A stretch of 64,000 nt of DNA from Rhizobium sp. RU33A (GCF_900156055.1 NZ_FTMQ01000007.1:62001-126000), one strand, 5' to 3'. Shown: positions 17,763-26,279, counted from the stretch's first letter. Made by a program: numbers and translations. Notes: generated by a model from the letters alone, not told the origin.

Positions 17763-18434
17763 ATGAGACGCTCCGAGATCAACGAAGCCCTGCAGTTCGC
17801 CATCGGAATGCTCGAGACTTGGCGCTGGTCCCTGCCCGTCTGGGGGCAGTGGGGCGCTGCCGACTTTGCAGCCCATCCCGAGGCCTCGCGCTATCTGGCC
17901 AGCCGACAGCTCGGCTGGGACGTTACCGACTTTGGCTCCGGCCGCTTTGTCGAGCAGGGGCTCGTGCTCTTTTGCCTGCGCAATGGCATCCTCGGTATGG
18001 AGGGCGAGCGCAGCTATGCGGAAAAGCTGCTCTTCATCCAGGAAGGCCAGTTGACCCCGGCCCATCTGCACAAGGCGAAGCAAGAGGACATCATCAACCG
18101 GGCGGGTGGCGATCTCGTCATCGAATTCTGTGCGGCTGATGCGACGGGCAAGGTCACCGAATCCGAGGTCTCTGTCTTGGTCGACGGCATCGAGCAGCGT
18201 CTCCAGACCTGGGAGCCTCTGGGTCTGTGTCCTGGCCAGAGCGTCACCATTCCCACGGGTCTCTACCACCGCTTCTATGGCGCCACGGGCAAGGGCCCGG
18301 TGCTGGTCGGCGAGGTCAGCCAGGTCAACGACGACAGGACCGACAACTACTTCCTCGAACCCATCGGCCGTTTCGCCGAGATCGAGGAGGATGAGCCAGC
18401 GTTCAGACCTCTCTGGAACGAGGGGACTGTCTGA
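17763..18434 (+). CDS. D-lyxose/D-mannose ketol-isomerase family protein (cupin)
   Basis: This 223-residue cupin matches the D-lyxose isomerase family. The metal ligands are visible as His101 and His103 in PAHLHKAKQEDI, Glu108 in the same motif, and His169 in TGLYHRFYG. Characterised members interconvert D-lyxose with D-xylulose and D-mannose with D-fructose using a divalent metal. The gene lies 9 bases after the dehydrogenase stop, and its end overlaps the kinase start. Position between dehydrogenase and kinase suggests that it makes the ketose that the PfkB protein phosphorylates. The natural substrate may differ from lyxose. Confidence 0.88.
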   Translation: MRRSEINEALQFAIGMLETWRWSLPVWGQWGAADFAAHPEASRYLASRQLGWDVTDFGSGRFVEQGLVLFCLRNGILGMEGERSYAEKLLFIQEGQLTPAHLHKAKQEDIINRAGGDLVIEFCAADATGKVTESEVSVLVDGIEQRLQTWEPLGLCPGQSVTIPTGLYHRFYGATGKGPVLVGEVSQVNDDRTDNYFLEPIGRFAEIEEDEPAFRPLWNEGTV

Positions 18435-19471
18435 TGAGAGCCGGGGAGGAGGTTCAAATCAGACAAGACACCGGAACGGCTGGTGGCATCGTCTGCGTCG
18501 GCAACTTCATCGTCGATCGTATCCACACTTTGTCCTACTGGCCGGAACAGGGCAGCCTTGCGCATATTCTGCACCAGGACATGGGCGTCGGCGGCGGTGC
18601 GGCCAATGTGGTGACCGACCTCGCTTCGCTTGGGTTCAAGGGACGACTTTCGGTGGCGGGTGCCTTGGGAGACGATCGGGACGGCGCGTATGTCCGGGAT
18701 CGTCATGCGGCCCTCGGCATCGACATTGCCGGTCTCCGTGTTCTCGATGGCCAGGCGACTGCACATACCCATGTCATGAACGTGCCGGGCCAAAGCCGCA
18801 CCTTCTTCTATCACGGCGGCTCCAACGACCTGCTGACGGACGATCTCATCGACCCTGCCGCTTTTGCAGCCAGTGGACACAGGATCTTCTATCTCGGCTA
18901 TCTCATGCTCCTGCCGGCTCTCGACCGGAAGGATGCAAGCGGCTCTTCCGGGGCGGCGCGGCTTTTGAAGGCGGCACGCGAAGCGGGGCTGACGACTTGC
19001 GTCGATTTCGTCTCCAGCGAGGATCCCGCCTTTGCCGACCAGGTCGCCGTTGCACTGCCCCATTGCGATTATGTGATCGTCAACGAGACCGAAGCCGGAC
19101 GCGCAACGGGTGTGGCCGTCCGCGACAAGTCGGGCACTCTGCTGCTGTCAGCTGTGGAAGAGGCCGGTCAGCGGCTTCTGGACGGCGGGGTGGCGCAAGG
19201 TGTTGTCATTCATGCACCGGAGCTCTCCATCTGGCTTTCGCCCGACAAGGCTCCGGTTGTTACCCCCGCACTTGCCGTCGATCCGGCCGCCATCGTCAGC
19301 CCCGTCGGGGCGGGAGATGCCTTCTGCGCGGCGGTCCTTTACGGTCTGCACGAGGGCTGGCCGATTGAGACCATTCCTGCTGTCGCCCATCGCGCGGCGG
19401 TCCATTGTCTCGGCGGCGCGTCCGCCACCGACGGCATACCCGACATGTCGGTCCTGCTCGCAGAAATCTGA
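18434..19471 (+). CDS. PfkB/ribokinase-family sugar kinase
   Basis: This 345-residue kinase has PfkB signature 1 (DMGVGGGAANVVTDLASLG, residues about 50-68) and signature 2 with the catalytic Asp and anion hole (SPVGAGDAFCAAVLYGL near residue 290). The insertion SNDLLTDDLID fits a lid region. It would phosphorylate the ketose made by the upstream isomerase, giving the substrate of the aldolase at 15764-16588. The start codon overlaps the isomerase stop by one base, so the genes are coupled. About ten bases separate its stop from that of the convergent lacI gene. Confidence 0.9.
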   Translation: MRAGEEVQIRQDTGTAGGIVCVGNFIVDRIHTLSYWPEQGSLAHILHQDMGVGGGAANVVTDLASLGFKGRLSVAGALGDDRDGAYVRDRHAALGIDIAGLRVLDGQATAHTHVMNVPGQSRTFFYHGGSNDLLTDDLIDPAAFAASGHRIFYLGYLMLLPALDRKDASGSSGAARLLKAAREAGLTTCVDFVSSEDPAFADQVAVALPHCDYVIVNETEAGRATGVAVRDKSGTLLLSAVEEAGQRLLDGGVAQGVVIHAPELSIWLSPDKAPVVTPALAVDPAAIVSPVGAGDAFCAAVLYGLHEGWPIETIPAVAHRAAVHCLGGASATDGIPDMSVLLAEI

Positions 19472-19481
19472 ACGCCTGATA

Positions 19482-20507
19482 TCACCTGTCTGCAGAGGCT
19501 GGCCCGGTCGATTCCCGGATGACCAGGTCAACGGGCATGCGCGTGAGCGATGCGGGCCGGCGTTCCAGATCCTGCCTATGGTCCTGCAGGCGTTCTTCGA
19601 GCCTGCGGGTCGCTTCGAGTGCGACAGCGCGGATCGGCTGAGCCACCGTTGTCAGCTGCGGCAGGACATAGGCTGCCTCCGGCAGGTCGTCGAAGCCGAT
19701 GACAGAGCAATCGTTCGGTACCTTGCGGCCGCTGTCACGCACGGCGTGGATCGCTGCGATTGCTGCAATATCCGTGGTTCCTATGATCGCGGTGATGTCG
19801 GCGTGATCTAGCAGAACGGATTGCGCCAGCGCGTAGGTGGCGGCGAAGCTGTGATCCTCGCCGATCGCTTCGATGGCCGGTGCAAGTCTATGTTCGCGCA
19901 GCACGGCCCGAATGCCTTCCATGCGAAGCCGGATCGGCTGGCTGTGTCCCGGCGCCCCGACAACGGCGATCTTCTGATGGCCGAGATCCACGAGGTGCCG
20001 GGTCATCATGCGTCCGCCTTCGACATGGTCGGCCATCACGGTATCGTCCGATATGCCGACGAGTTCGCGGTCGATCGCGATCACGGGGATCCCGGAACTG
20101 ACCAGCGGCTGGAGATGCGCGGTGCCGCCATAGGCGCTGGCGACAATGACACCCTCCACCCTTTGCGCGCGCAGCATCGCGACATAGCGGGCCTCGTGCT
20201 CTTCGTTTTCCGCCGAACTGCAGATCAGGGTGTGATAGCCGCGTTCGAAAAGTTCGCGCTCGATGGTGTTTGCAAGAATGCCGAAGAAGGGGACATCGAT
20301 GGAGGGCAGCATAAGGCCGATCATCCGGCTCGCTTCGCCGCGCAGCATGCGAGCGCCCTTGCTGGGCGCATAGTTGAGGTCCCTGATCGCGGCTTCCACG
20401 CGCTGGCGCACCTCTGGGGAGACATAGCCACTGTTGTTCAGGACGCGCGAGACTGATGATACCGACGTTTCGGCAACCTTCGCGATCGTCCTGATACTGG
20501 CAGCCAT
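19482..20507 (-). CDS. LacI-family transcriptional regulator of the aldolase operon
   Basis: This 341-residue repressor begins MAASIRTIAKVAETSVSSVSRVLNNSGYVSPEVRQRV: a LacI helix-turn-helix followed by the hinge helix region NYAPSKGARML. The rest is a periplasmic-binding-protein-like sensor domain (GLMLPSIDVPFFGIL, AIDRELVG, VIGFDDLPEAAY). I chose the ATG at 20507 because the helix-turn-helix starts there; a longer frame to 20582 adds 25 non-conserved residues. It faces the aldolase operon convergently. The operator at 15730-15747 has the form expected for this family, so it probably represses that operon until a sugar or sugar phosphate binds. Confidence 0.9.
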   Translation of the reverse strand: MAASIRTIAKVAETSVSSVSRVLNNSGYVSPEVRQRVEAAIRDLNYAPSKGARMLRGEASRMIGLMLPSIDVPFFGILANTIERELFERGYHTLICSSAENEEHEARYVAMLRAQRVEGVIVASAYGGTAHLQPLVSSGIPVIAIDRELVGISDDTVMADHVEGGRMMTRHLVDLGHQKIAVVGAPGHSQPIRLRMEGIRAVLREHRLAPAIEAIGEDHSFAATYALAQSVLLDHADITAIIGTTDIAAIAAIHAVRDSGRKVPNDCSVIGFDDLPEAAYVLPQLTTVAQPIRAVALEATRRLEERLQDHRQDLERRPASLTRMPVDLVIRESTGPASADR

Positions 20508-20831
20508 TCCGGTATTCCCGCATCCGTTATGGTGATCGGAGTACGCAGAATTGCGGGCCCCGGCAAGTCGCGATTGTATCATCGGCCAAGACTAGCGGAG
20601 AGGGGCGCTCGCCTCGTCTTCGAGTATGCTGTCTCTTCAGCTATCGCTTGGGCGCCGCACCAGTGTCTCGAAGAGCGTTTGCCTGATCATTCGCTTGCGG
20701 CCGCGTGCTCTCACGCTATGTCGTCCCGTTGCTTTGCAAAGAGAGGTGCATTTTACTTAAGATTCACGATAATTCCGAACGTTCGCTTGCCGTTAATCTG
20801 CCTTTCGTGGCTGTTTGATAGGGATCGGTGC
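20508..20831. other. Divergent intergenic region between lacI and the Dlt-like cassette
   Basis: These 324 bases contain no supported gene. Toward the cassette the sequence becomes AT-richer (about 20750-20815), as expected for a promoter. It holds a perfect 10-bp palindrome CGAACGTTCG at 20776-20785, sharing its AACGTT core with the LacI operator at 15730-15747. That core is common among LacI sites, so autoregulation, or control of the cassette by the neighbouring repressor, is possible but unproven. Confidence 0.5.
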
Positions 20832-22007
20832 ATGGTTATTGCAAGCGATCCACGTCTGACTGAGGCAGGCCACGCCTATACGGGGGCAGAAACGTCGTTC
20901 GTCGTCGAGGCCGTGACGGAAGCCTTCTTCCAGTCTGCCGACTATGCGGCACTGCATGCGCGCTCGAATGCGTCGGCTTTCCAGCATCCGCTCTGGCTCC
21001 AGGCCTTCCACCGTCATCTTGCCCCGGCGCGGCGCGCGCGATGCGTGACGCTCGTCGGACGGCCGGGGCCTGGCGAGCCTCCGTGTTTCGTCCTTCCGAT
21101 GATTGCCCGGAAGCTCTCCGGCGTGACGATCCTTGAAAGTGCGGATCTCGGCGTTAGTGACTATGCGGCGCCGGTGGTTGATCCCGACTGGTGGGAGAGG
21201 CAGAATGATCATGCTGCGCTCCGCGCATGTGTTGCCGCTGCCTTGCCATCACATGACATCTTGCGGGTGAAACCGATCCGCGATGAGCATCTTGCGCTAT
21301 GGCAGGCGTTCCTGCCGGGCAGCACGAAGACACTCGGCTTTTCGGCGCATGCCACGGCACTCCTGGCGCCGATGGAGCAGTGGCGAGAAGAGGCGCTGAC
21401 CGACAGTTTCGCGCGCTATCTTGCCCGCAAACGCAAGCGCTTCTTCAAGACGGAAGGGGCAAGGCTTGTTGTCGTTCAGGGAGCGCAGGCGATCGCCCGC
21501 GCGATGGAGCGGCTGGCTCAGCTGCGCGAGGGCCGTTTCGAGCAGGACGTGATTGCCGCGCCCGCAGCGCAAGCTTTCTACAGCGCCGTTGCGCAATCCG
21601 GGGAGCAGGCAGGTTTTGCCCGAGTCTATGCGCTCGAACTCGGCCGCGAGGCGATCGGTTATACCTTCTGTCTCGCGTTTGGCGGACGGCTCCACTACCT
21701 GCTGATCGGCTGCGATTACCAGACCCATGGGCGCCATTCGCCGGGCCTGCTGCTCTATGATGGGATGATCGGCGACTGGATCGAGGCCGGTGGCGAGATC
21801 TTCGACTTCACCATTGGCGATGAGCCCTTCAAGGCAGATTTCGGCACGGTGGCCACCCCCCTTCATGTGTTGACCCATACGCCGACCGTGCGCGGCGCAT
21901 TGGCGTTGGCCGCGATGCGTTGGCGCGAGCGGTGGCGCGAGGCTTCTGCTGCCACAACCACGACACCTTTTGCCCGCCGCCAGACATCCGGGGAGGACAT
22001 TGGATGA
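20832..22007 (+). CDS. BioF2/CelD-like GNAT acyltransferase (FemAB-type fold)
   Basis: This 391-residue cytoplasmic protein resembles the GNAT acetyltransferase_6 (BioF2/CelD) group, whose fold is shared with FemAB peptidyltransferases. The N-terminal half carries SAFQHPLWLQAFHRHL near residue 60. The C-terminal half has FARYLARKRKRFFKTEGARLVV, then ALELGREAIGYTFCLAFGGRLHYLLIGCDYQTHGRHSPGLLLYDGMI and a conserved DFTIGDEPFKADF ending. Related genes occur in exopolysaccharide and cell-envelope clusters. I start at ATG 20832; upstream in-frame sequence to 20529 looks non-coding. The stop overlaps the deacetylase start (ATGA). It is the first gene of the Dlt-like cassette and could transfer an acyl or aminoacyl group to an amino sugar; that is inference. 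Confidence 0.8.
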   Translation: MVIASDPRLTEAGHAYTGAETSFVVEAVTEAFFQSADYAALHARSNASAFQHPLWLQAFHRHLAPARRARCVTLVGRPGPGEPPCFVLPMIARKLSGVTILESADLGVSDYAAPVVDPDWWERQNDHAALRACVAAALPSHDILRVKPIRDEHLALWQAFLPGSTKTLGFSAHATALLAPMEQWREEALTDSFARYLARKRKRFFKTEGARLVVVQGAQAIARAMERLAQLREGRFEQDVIAAPAAQAFYSAVAQSGEQAGFARVYALELGREAIGYTFCLAFGGRLHYLLIGCDYQTHGRHSPGLLLYDGMIGDWIEAGGEIFDFTIGDEPFKADFGTVATPLHVLTHTPTVRGALALAAMRWRERWREASAATTTTPFARRQTSGEDIG

Positions 22008-22891
22008 ACGCGCGCCCAGCATTCCTCGAGAATTCGGTCATCGTTGCGGCGCATCCGGACGATGAACTGCTGTGGTTCAATGCCATTCTGCACGACGTCG
22101 ATGAGGTGATCATCGTCTACAGGGATTTCTGGGCCCAGCCGGGACTCGGCGAAAAGCGAGCTGCCGCTCTTGACGATTTTCCCCGCGCGGGCGTCAGCTG
22201 CCTCAATATCGCGGAATCCGGTGCTGCCGGCTGCGCCAACTGGGATGACCCGCGAGAAAGCCCGGATGGTCTCGTCCTCAGCTTCGAAAGCCAGCGACGG
22301 GAACTGACGCGCATGTCGCGCCTTGCGCTTGGCAAGGTCGGCATGGGTGAGCGGCGCGTGGCCGAATATAGTGTGCTGACGGCCTATCAGAACAACTTCG
22401 TGAAGATACAAACCTTGCTGCGTGAGCGCCTGCGTCCGGGCATGAATGTTTTCACCCATAATCCCTGGGGCGAATACGGACATGAGGAACATGTCCAGCT
22501 CTTCCGCGTGCTCCAAGGGCTGAGGGATGAGATCGGCTTCAATCTCTGGATGTCGAATTATTGCACCAATCGGTCGCTGCCTCTGGCGATGCGATACTTC
22601 CAGACATCGCCCGGACAGCCGATCCGTCTGCCGACCAACAAAGCATTCGCGGAAGAGGTGGCCTCTGTCTACAAGCGGCATGATTGCTGGACCTGGGCGG
22701 ATGATTGGCAGTGGTTCGATGACGAGTGGTATCTGCCGGCACCCCGTCAGGGCGCGACGCCACAGCCACATCAGCACCTGTTTCCGCTCAATCTTTTCAC
22801 CATCGATGTCGCGCAGAAGCGACCCTGGCTCTCGATGGCCGTCGGCTCGGCTGCGGCGGCCTCGGCGCTCATGGTTGCCGCCGACTTCTAG
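22004..22891 (+). CDS. PIG-L/LmbE-family N-deacetylase
   Basis: This 295-residue protein has the PIG-L signature AAHPDDELLWF (residues about 16-26), in which His and Asp-Asp bind zinc and supply the catalytic base. A downstream HNPWGEYGHEEHVQLFRVL near residue 155 provides the third metal ligand (the HxEH-type motif). Family members remove acetyl from N-acetylglucosaminyl groups or similar amides. No signal peptide is present, so it acts in the cytoplasm. GGGGAGGA lies 6 bases before ATG 22004, which overlaps the previous stop. In this cassette it may expose a sugar amine for later acylation. Confidence 0.85.
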   Translation: MNARPAFLENSVIVAAHPDDELLWFNAILHDVDEVIIVYRDFWAQPGLGEKRAAALDDFPRAGVSCLNIAESGAAGCANWDDPRESPDGLVLSFESQRRELTRMSRLALGKVGMGERRVAEYSVLTAYQNNFVKIQTLLRERLRPGMNVFTHNPWGEYGHEEHVQLFRVLQGLRDEIGFNLWMSNYCTNRSLPLAMRYFQTSPGQPIRLPTNKAFAEEVASVYKRHDCWTWADDWQWFDDEWYLPAPRQGATPQPHQHLFPLNLFTIDVAQKRPWLSMAVGSAAAASALMVAADF

Positions 22892-22971
22892 CTGTGCGCG
22901 GAAGGGTAACGATCAACGCCGGCAGAATAACAAACGTCAGTGACACGGGCTTAATCTTGAACGGTGTTCCA

Positions 22972-24540
22972 GTGCAAACAACGCATGAAAACTTCAACAT
23001 CGCCGCACCCTTCTGGCAAGGCGCGCATGCTCATCCCGGTGCGACTGCCCTGGTCGTTGCGCGGCGCGAGTTTACCTATGAGGCCCTCGCGCAAAAGGTT
23101 GCGCGCCTCGCCGGCCATCTGGCGCCGCGTTTGAAGCAACGGCGCGTCGGGATTTTCGCCACCCGAAGCCTCGAGGGTTATGTCGGCATACTCGGCGCCT
23201 GCATGGCGGGTGCGACCTATGTGCCGCTTAACCAGAAATGGCCGCCGGAGCGGCTGGTCACGCTGCTGGGGCTGCTCGAGCTCGATGCGCTGATCGTCGA
23301 TCGCAATGGGATCGGCCTTCTGACGCCGGAGGTCCTGGCTGCCGCGCCCGCCATCATCATCGGACCGGAGCAGGCCGATATGCCGGCAACGGCGGATGCC
23401 GCGATCACGCCGCTCGACGCCCTGACTGACCCGCCGCTTGGCGAACCCGCGATAGTGGGGCCGGATCATGAGGCCTATATCATCTTCACCTCCGGCACGA
23501 CCGGGCTTCCCAAGGGCGTGGTGATCTCGGCCGCTTCTCTTGCGTCCTATCTGGTGCAGGCGCGCCCATGGACGACGCTTGGGAAAGAAGACCGGGTCGC
23601 CGAAGCGCATGACCTTACCTTCGACCTCAGTGTCCACAATCTGTTCCTGACACTGGAATCGGGCGCCGCACTGCATGTGATGTCGGCGCTTGAGCTATCG
23701 GCACCGCAGCATTTCATTCGCAGCCATGGCATCACGGCCTGGATGTCGGTGCCGACGATCGTCAACATGATGCGTACGGCGGGTTCACTGAAGCCCGGAC
23801 TGTTCGAGACGATTCGCCTGTCGGTCTTTTGCGGTGAGCCGCTGCCGGGCATGACGGTCGAGGCCTGGAAGGTTGCCGCGCCAAACAGCGCCGTCGAGAA
23901 TATCTATGGGCCAACGGAATGCACCGTCGTCATGCTCAGGCAAAGCGTGGGTGCCGAGATGCCGCTGACGCCAGAGCGCGGGGTGGTGGCGATTGGAACC
24001 CCCTTCAGCGACGGCAAGATCGCCATCCTCGGTCCTGACCTGCAGCCGGTGGCCCCGGGTATGCCGGGAGAAATCGCGCTGGGCGGGCCGCAAGTCGGTA
24101 TTGGTTATTTTGCGTCGCCGGAACAGACGGCGGACCGTTTCCGCGACATGAATGGTGAGCGCTGGTACCTGACGGGGGACCTCGGCCTGTGCGATGCCGA
24201 GGGCATCTACCACCATCTTGGCCGGACGGATAACCAGGTCAAGGTCAAGGGTAACCGGATCGAGCTGGAAGAGGTCGAGGCGCATCTGCGGCTGGCGGCG
24301 GACAGCACGGTCGTTGCGGTCGTGGCCTGGCCCCATGTCGATGGCGCTGCCACCGGGCTGGTCGGATTCGTCGCCGGCAGTGATGAAACGGCTGCATCGA
24401 TCCAGGCGAAGATGTTGCGGTCGCTGCCGCGCTACATGGTTCCGGAAGCCATTCATCTCCAGGATACGCTACCCGTCAACATCAACGGCAAGGTGGATCG
24501 GCGCGCATTGCGTGACTTCCTCGAAGGGGGCGCGTCTTGA
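22972..24540 (+). CDS. DltA-like amino-acid adenylation (carrier protein ligase) enzyme
   Basis: This is a stand-alone adenylation enzyme of about 522 residues. Core motifs are in order: YIIFTSGTTGLPKGV (A3), FDLSVHNLF (A4), ENIYGPTEC (A5), WYLTGDLG (A7), GRTDNQVKVKGNRIELEEVE (A8) and NINGKVDR with the catalytic Lys (A10). Asp218 in FDLSV normally binds an alpha-amino group, so the substrate is probably an amino acid. Cys287 in SVFCGEPLPG matches the residue linked to D-alanine selection in DltA. It would load the carrier protein at 26028-26279. The start is uncertain: no ATG fits, and GTG 22972, TTG 22957 or GTG 22894 are all possible. The next gene overlaps its stop. Confidence 0.85.
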   Translation: MQTTHENFNIAAPFWQGAHAHPGATALVVARREFTYEALAQKVARLAGHLAPRLKQRRVGIFATRSLEGYVGILGACMAGATYVPLNQKWPPERLVTLLGLLELDALIVDRNGIGLLTPEVLAAAPAIIIGPEQADMPATADAAITPLDALTDPPLGEPAIVGPDHEAYIIFTSGTTGLPKGVVISAASLASYLVQARPWTTLGKEDRVAEAHDLTFDLSVHNLFLTLESGAALHVMSALELSAPQHFIRSHGITAWMSVPTIVNMMRTAGSLKPGLFETIRLSVFCGEPLPGMTVEAWKVAAPNSAVENIYGPTECTVVMLRQSVGAEMPLTPERGVVAIGTPFSDGKIAILGPDLQPVAPGMPGEIALGGPQVGIGYFASPEQTADRFRDMNGERWYLTGDLGLCDAEGIYHHLGRTDNQVKVKGNRIELEEVEAHLRLAADSTVVAVVAWPHVDGAATGLVGFVAGSDETAASIQAKMLRSLPRYMVPEAIHLQDTLPVNINGKVDRRALRDFLEGGAS

Positions 24541-26021
24541 GCATCGTTTTCGAGCAGGAGCCACTCCGCCCGTTCAGCCGCCTCATGCAGTGGCGGCGTG
24601 CCTGGTTGACGATCGACGTCAATCCGGCAGCGCGCAGCTTTGCCGGGACCATCCGCGGGCTGGTTCTTATCCATGCACTCTTCCTTGCGGCTCTTGCCGT
24701 GAGCCTGCAGATCAGTCTGTCGGCACTTGCACTGATCGGATTGACCCTTCTTGCTGCCGCGCGCTGGCCCGAGCGCCGGCTCACCATTCTGATCACGTCG
24801 AGCCTGGTCTTCCTGTTGCTGCGGCCTTTCCGAACGGCCGACATGAACACGCTGGTCGTTGACTTGGCGGCAGCGGTCGGTAACGGCGTGTCCGTGCCTC
24901 CGCTCGCCCTCCAGGTGGCCGGTGTCGTCCTTTTCCTCGGTTTTGCGCAGCTGATGATCGCAGGCCAGCGGAAGAGCCGCGGCATCTGGTCCCGCCGTCC
25001 TGTGTTGGTGCAGCTTGTCGGCTTCCTCGCGGTGCTTGCTGTTGCCGCCTTTGTGCCGCCGGGGGACTACGGGCATGCCATGCTCTGGGCTTTCCTCGCT
25101 GTCTGGGCATCCTGCTTCTGGTTTCTCGCCTATGCGGCCGTTGACCTGAAGGCCAAGGCTGCAGCACCGGACGGCGTGCGGGCGCTCTACATGCGTCCGG
25201 TCTGGGGCGGTGATGTCGCGCCGTTCGGCAAGGGCCTGTCCTTCCTCAAGCGCTTCGAGGCGAAGGATGATGAAGCCCTGGCGGTGACGCGTCTGAAGGC
25301 ACTGAAACTCGCCGTCTGGACGGCTATCCTCAGCTGGACCGCGCTTGCGGCCACGACACTGTTTCATGAGATGCTGGGTGTGCCGAAACTCGGCTTCATG
25401 ATCCTTAATCCCGAAGATACGGCGGCCATGCCCCTTGGCCTGCAATGGGCAGGTTTGATCGTCAATTACGGTGTGGATCTGCTGATCATTGCCGCTTGGG
25501 GGCATGCGATCGTCGCTGTGGCGCGCATGATGGGCTACAACATTCCGCGCAATACGGTGAACCCGCTGGCATCCCGCTCGATCGCCGAGTTCTGGAACCG
25601 CTACTACTATTACTTCAAGGAGGTTCTGGTCGATTTCTTCTTCTATCCGGCCTTCATGCGCTGGTTCAAGACGTCGCCACGCCTCCGGATCGCGTTCGCG
25701 ACCTTCTGTGCGGCCGGGTTCGGCAATTTCCTCTACCACCTGATCTTCGTCTCCCATGTCTTCGCAGACGGGACGCCGTTCGACGAACTCGATCGTTTTG
25801 TGACGCTGGCCTTTTATGTCGGTCTGCTCTCGGCGGGTCTGATCATCTCGCAGATCTGGGGCCGCAAGACCTCGCCGGCGGATGGTCTCTGGCGTCACGA
25901 GGTTCTGCCCCGGATCAATGTGGCGCTGTTCTTCTGCTTTCTGAAAATCTTCGACAGCGTCTGGCTCGAAGGCCAGCTGTCGCATCGCTTCCACTTCCTG
26001 TTTGGCCTGTTTGGAGTTTGA
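24537..26021 (+). CDS. MBOAT-like membrane O-acyltransferase (DltB-like)
   Basis: This 494-residue polytopic protein has about ten to twelve hydrophobic segments. The region ASRSIAEFWNRYYYYFKEVLVDFFFYPAFMRWF (residues about 345-380) resembles the SFWxRWH segment of MBOATs, and His401 in FGNFLYHLIF fits the invariant membrane histidine. Together with an adenylation enzyme upstream and a carrier protein downstream, it parallels DltB, which moves D-alanine from carrier protein across the membrane. The start is TTG at 24537, overlapping the previous stop, with GAAGGGGG six bases upstream. Similarity to canonical DltB is low apart from these motifs, so the family call rests on motif plus context. 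Confidence 0.75.
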   Translation: MSIVFEQEPLRPFSRLMQWRRAWLTIDVNPAARSFAGTIRGLVLIHALFLAALAVSLQISLSALALIGLTLLAAARWPERRLTILITSSLVFLLLRPFRTADMNTLVVDLAAAVGNGVSVPPLALQVAGVVLFLGFAQLMIAGQRKSRGIWSRRPVLVQLVGFLAVLAVAAFVPPGDYGHAMLWAFLAVWASCFWFLAYAAVDLKAKAAAPDGVRALYMRPVWGGDVAPFGKGLSFLKRFEAKDDEALAVTRLKALKLAVWTAILSWTALAATTLFHEMLGVPKLGFMILNPEDTAAMPLGLQWAGLIVNYGVDLLIIAAWGHAIVAVARMMGYNIPRNTVNPLASRSIAEFWNRYYYYFKEVLVDFFFYPAFMRWFKTSPRLRIAFATFCAAGFGNFLYHLIFVSHVFADGTPFDELDRFVTLAFYVGLLSAGLIISQIWGRKTSPADGLWRHEVLPRINVALFFCFLKIFDSVWLEGQLSHRFHFLFGLFGV

Positions 26022-26027
26022 CCTGCC

Positions 26028-26279
26028 ATGACCACCGACAAGATTGCATCCATCCGTGCTCGTGTTCAGGGACTGCTCGAAGAGCGCGGCGACAGGCAGC
26101 CGCTTCTGGATACGGATTCGCTCTTCTTCAGCGGACGGCTGGATTCGCTCGCGGCCACGCATCTGATGATGCTGCTCGAGGAGACTTTCGGGATCGATCT
26201 GGCTGCCGCCGATTTCGACGTGACCCGTCTCGACAGTCTCGCCGAGATCGAAGCCTTTGTCAGCGAGGCGCAAGGATAA
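26028..26279 (+). CDS. Acyl/peptidyl carrier protein (DltC-like)
   Basis: This 83-residue carrier protein has the phosphopantetheine attachment serine at position 40 in GRLDSLAATHLMMLLEE. It follows the membrane acyltransferase gene by 6 bases and closes the cassette. The LDSL context and acidic helix III resemble DltC and peptidyl carrier proteins. It should be loaded by the adenylation enzyme at 22972-24540 and feed the MBOAT-like protein. A phosphopantetheinyl transferase must be supplied from elsewhere in the genome. Confidence 0.9.
   Translation: MTTDKIASIRARVQGLLEERGDRQPLLDTDSLFFSGRLDSLAATHLMMLLEETFGIDLAAADFDVTRLDSLAEIEAFVSEAQG

Noticed and set aside
15700..19471. Reading the aldolase operon as a sulfoquinovose pathway
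   Set aside because: No sulfoquinovosidase, sulfosugar transporter or YihS-type isomerase is present; the isomerase is of the lyxose type. Only the general isomerase-kinase-aldolase logic is shared.
20776..20785. CGAACGTTCG as a second operator for the LacI at 19482
   Set aside because: Only the AACGTT core is shared with the 15730 site; the outer arms differ, so it is kept only as a note.
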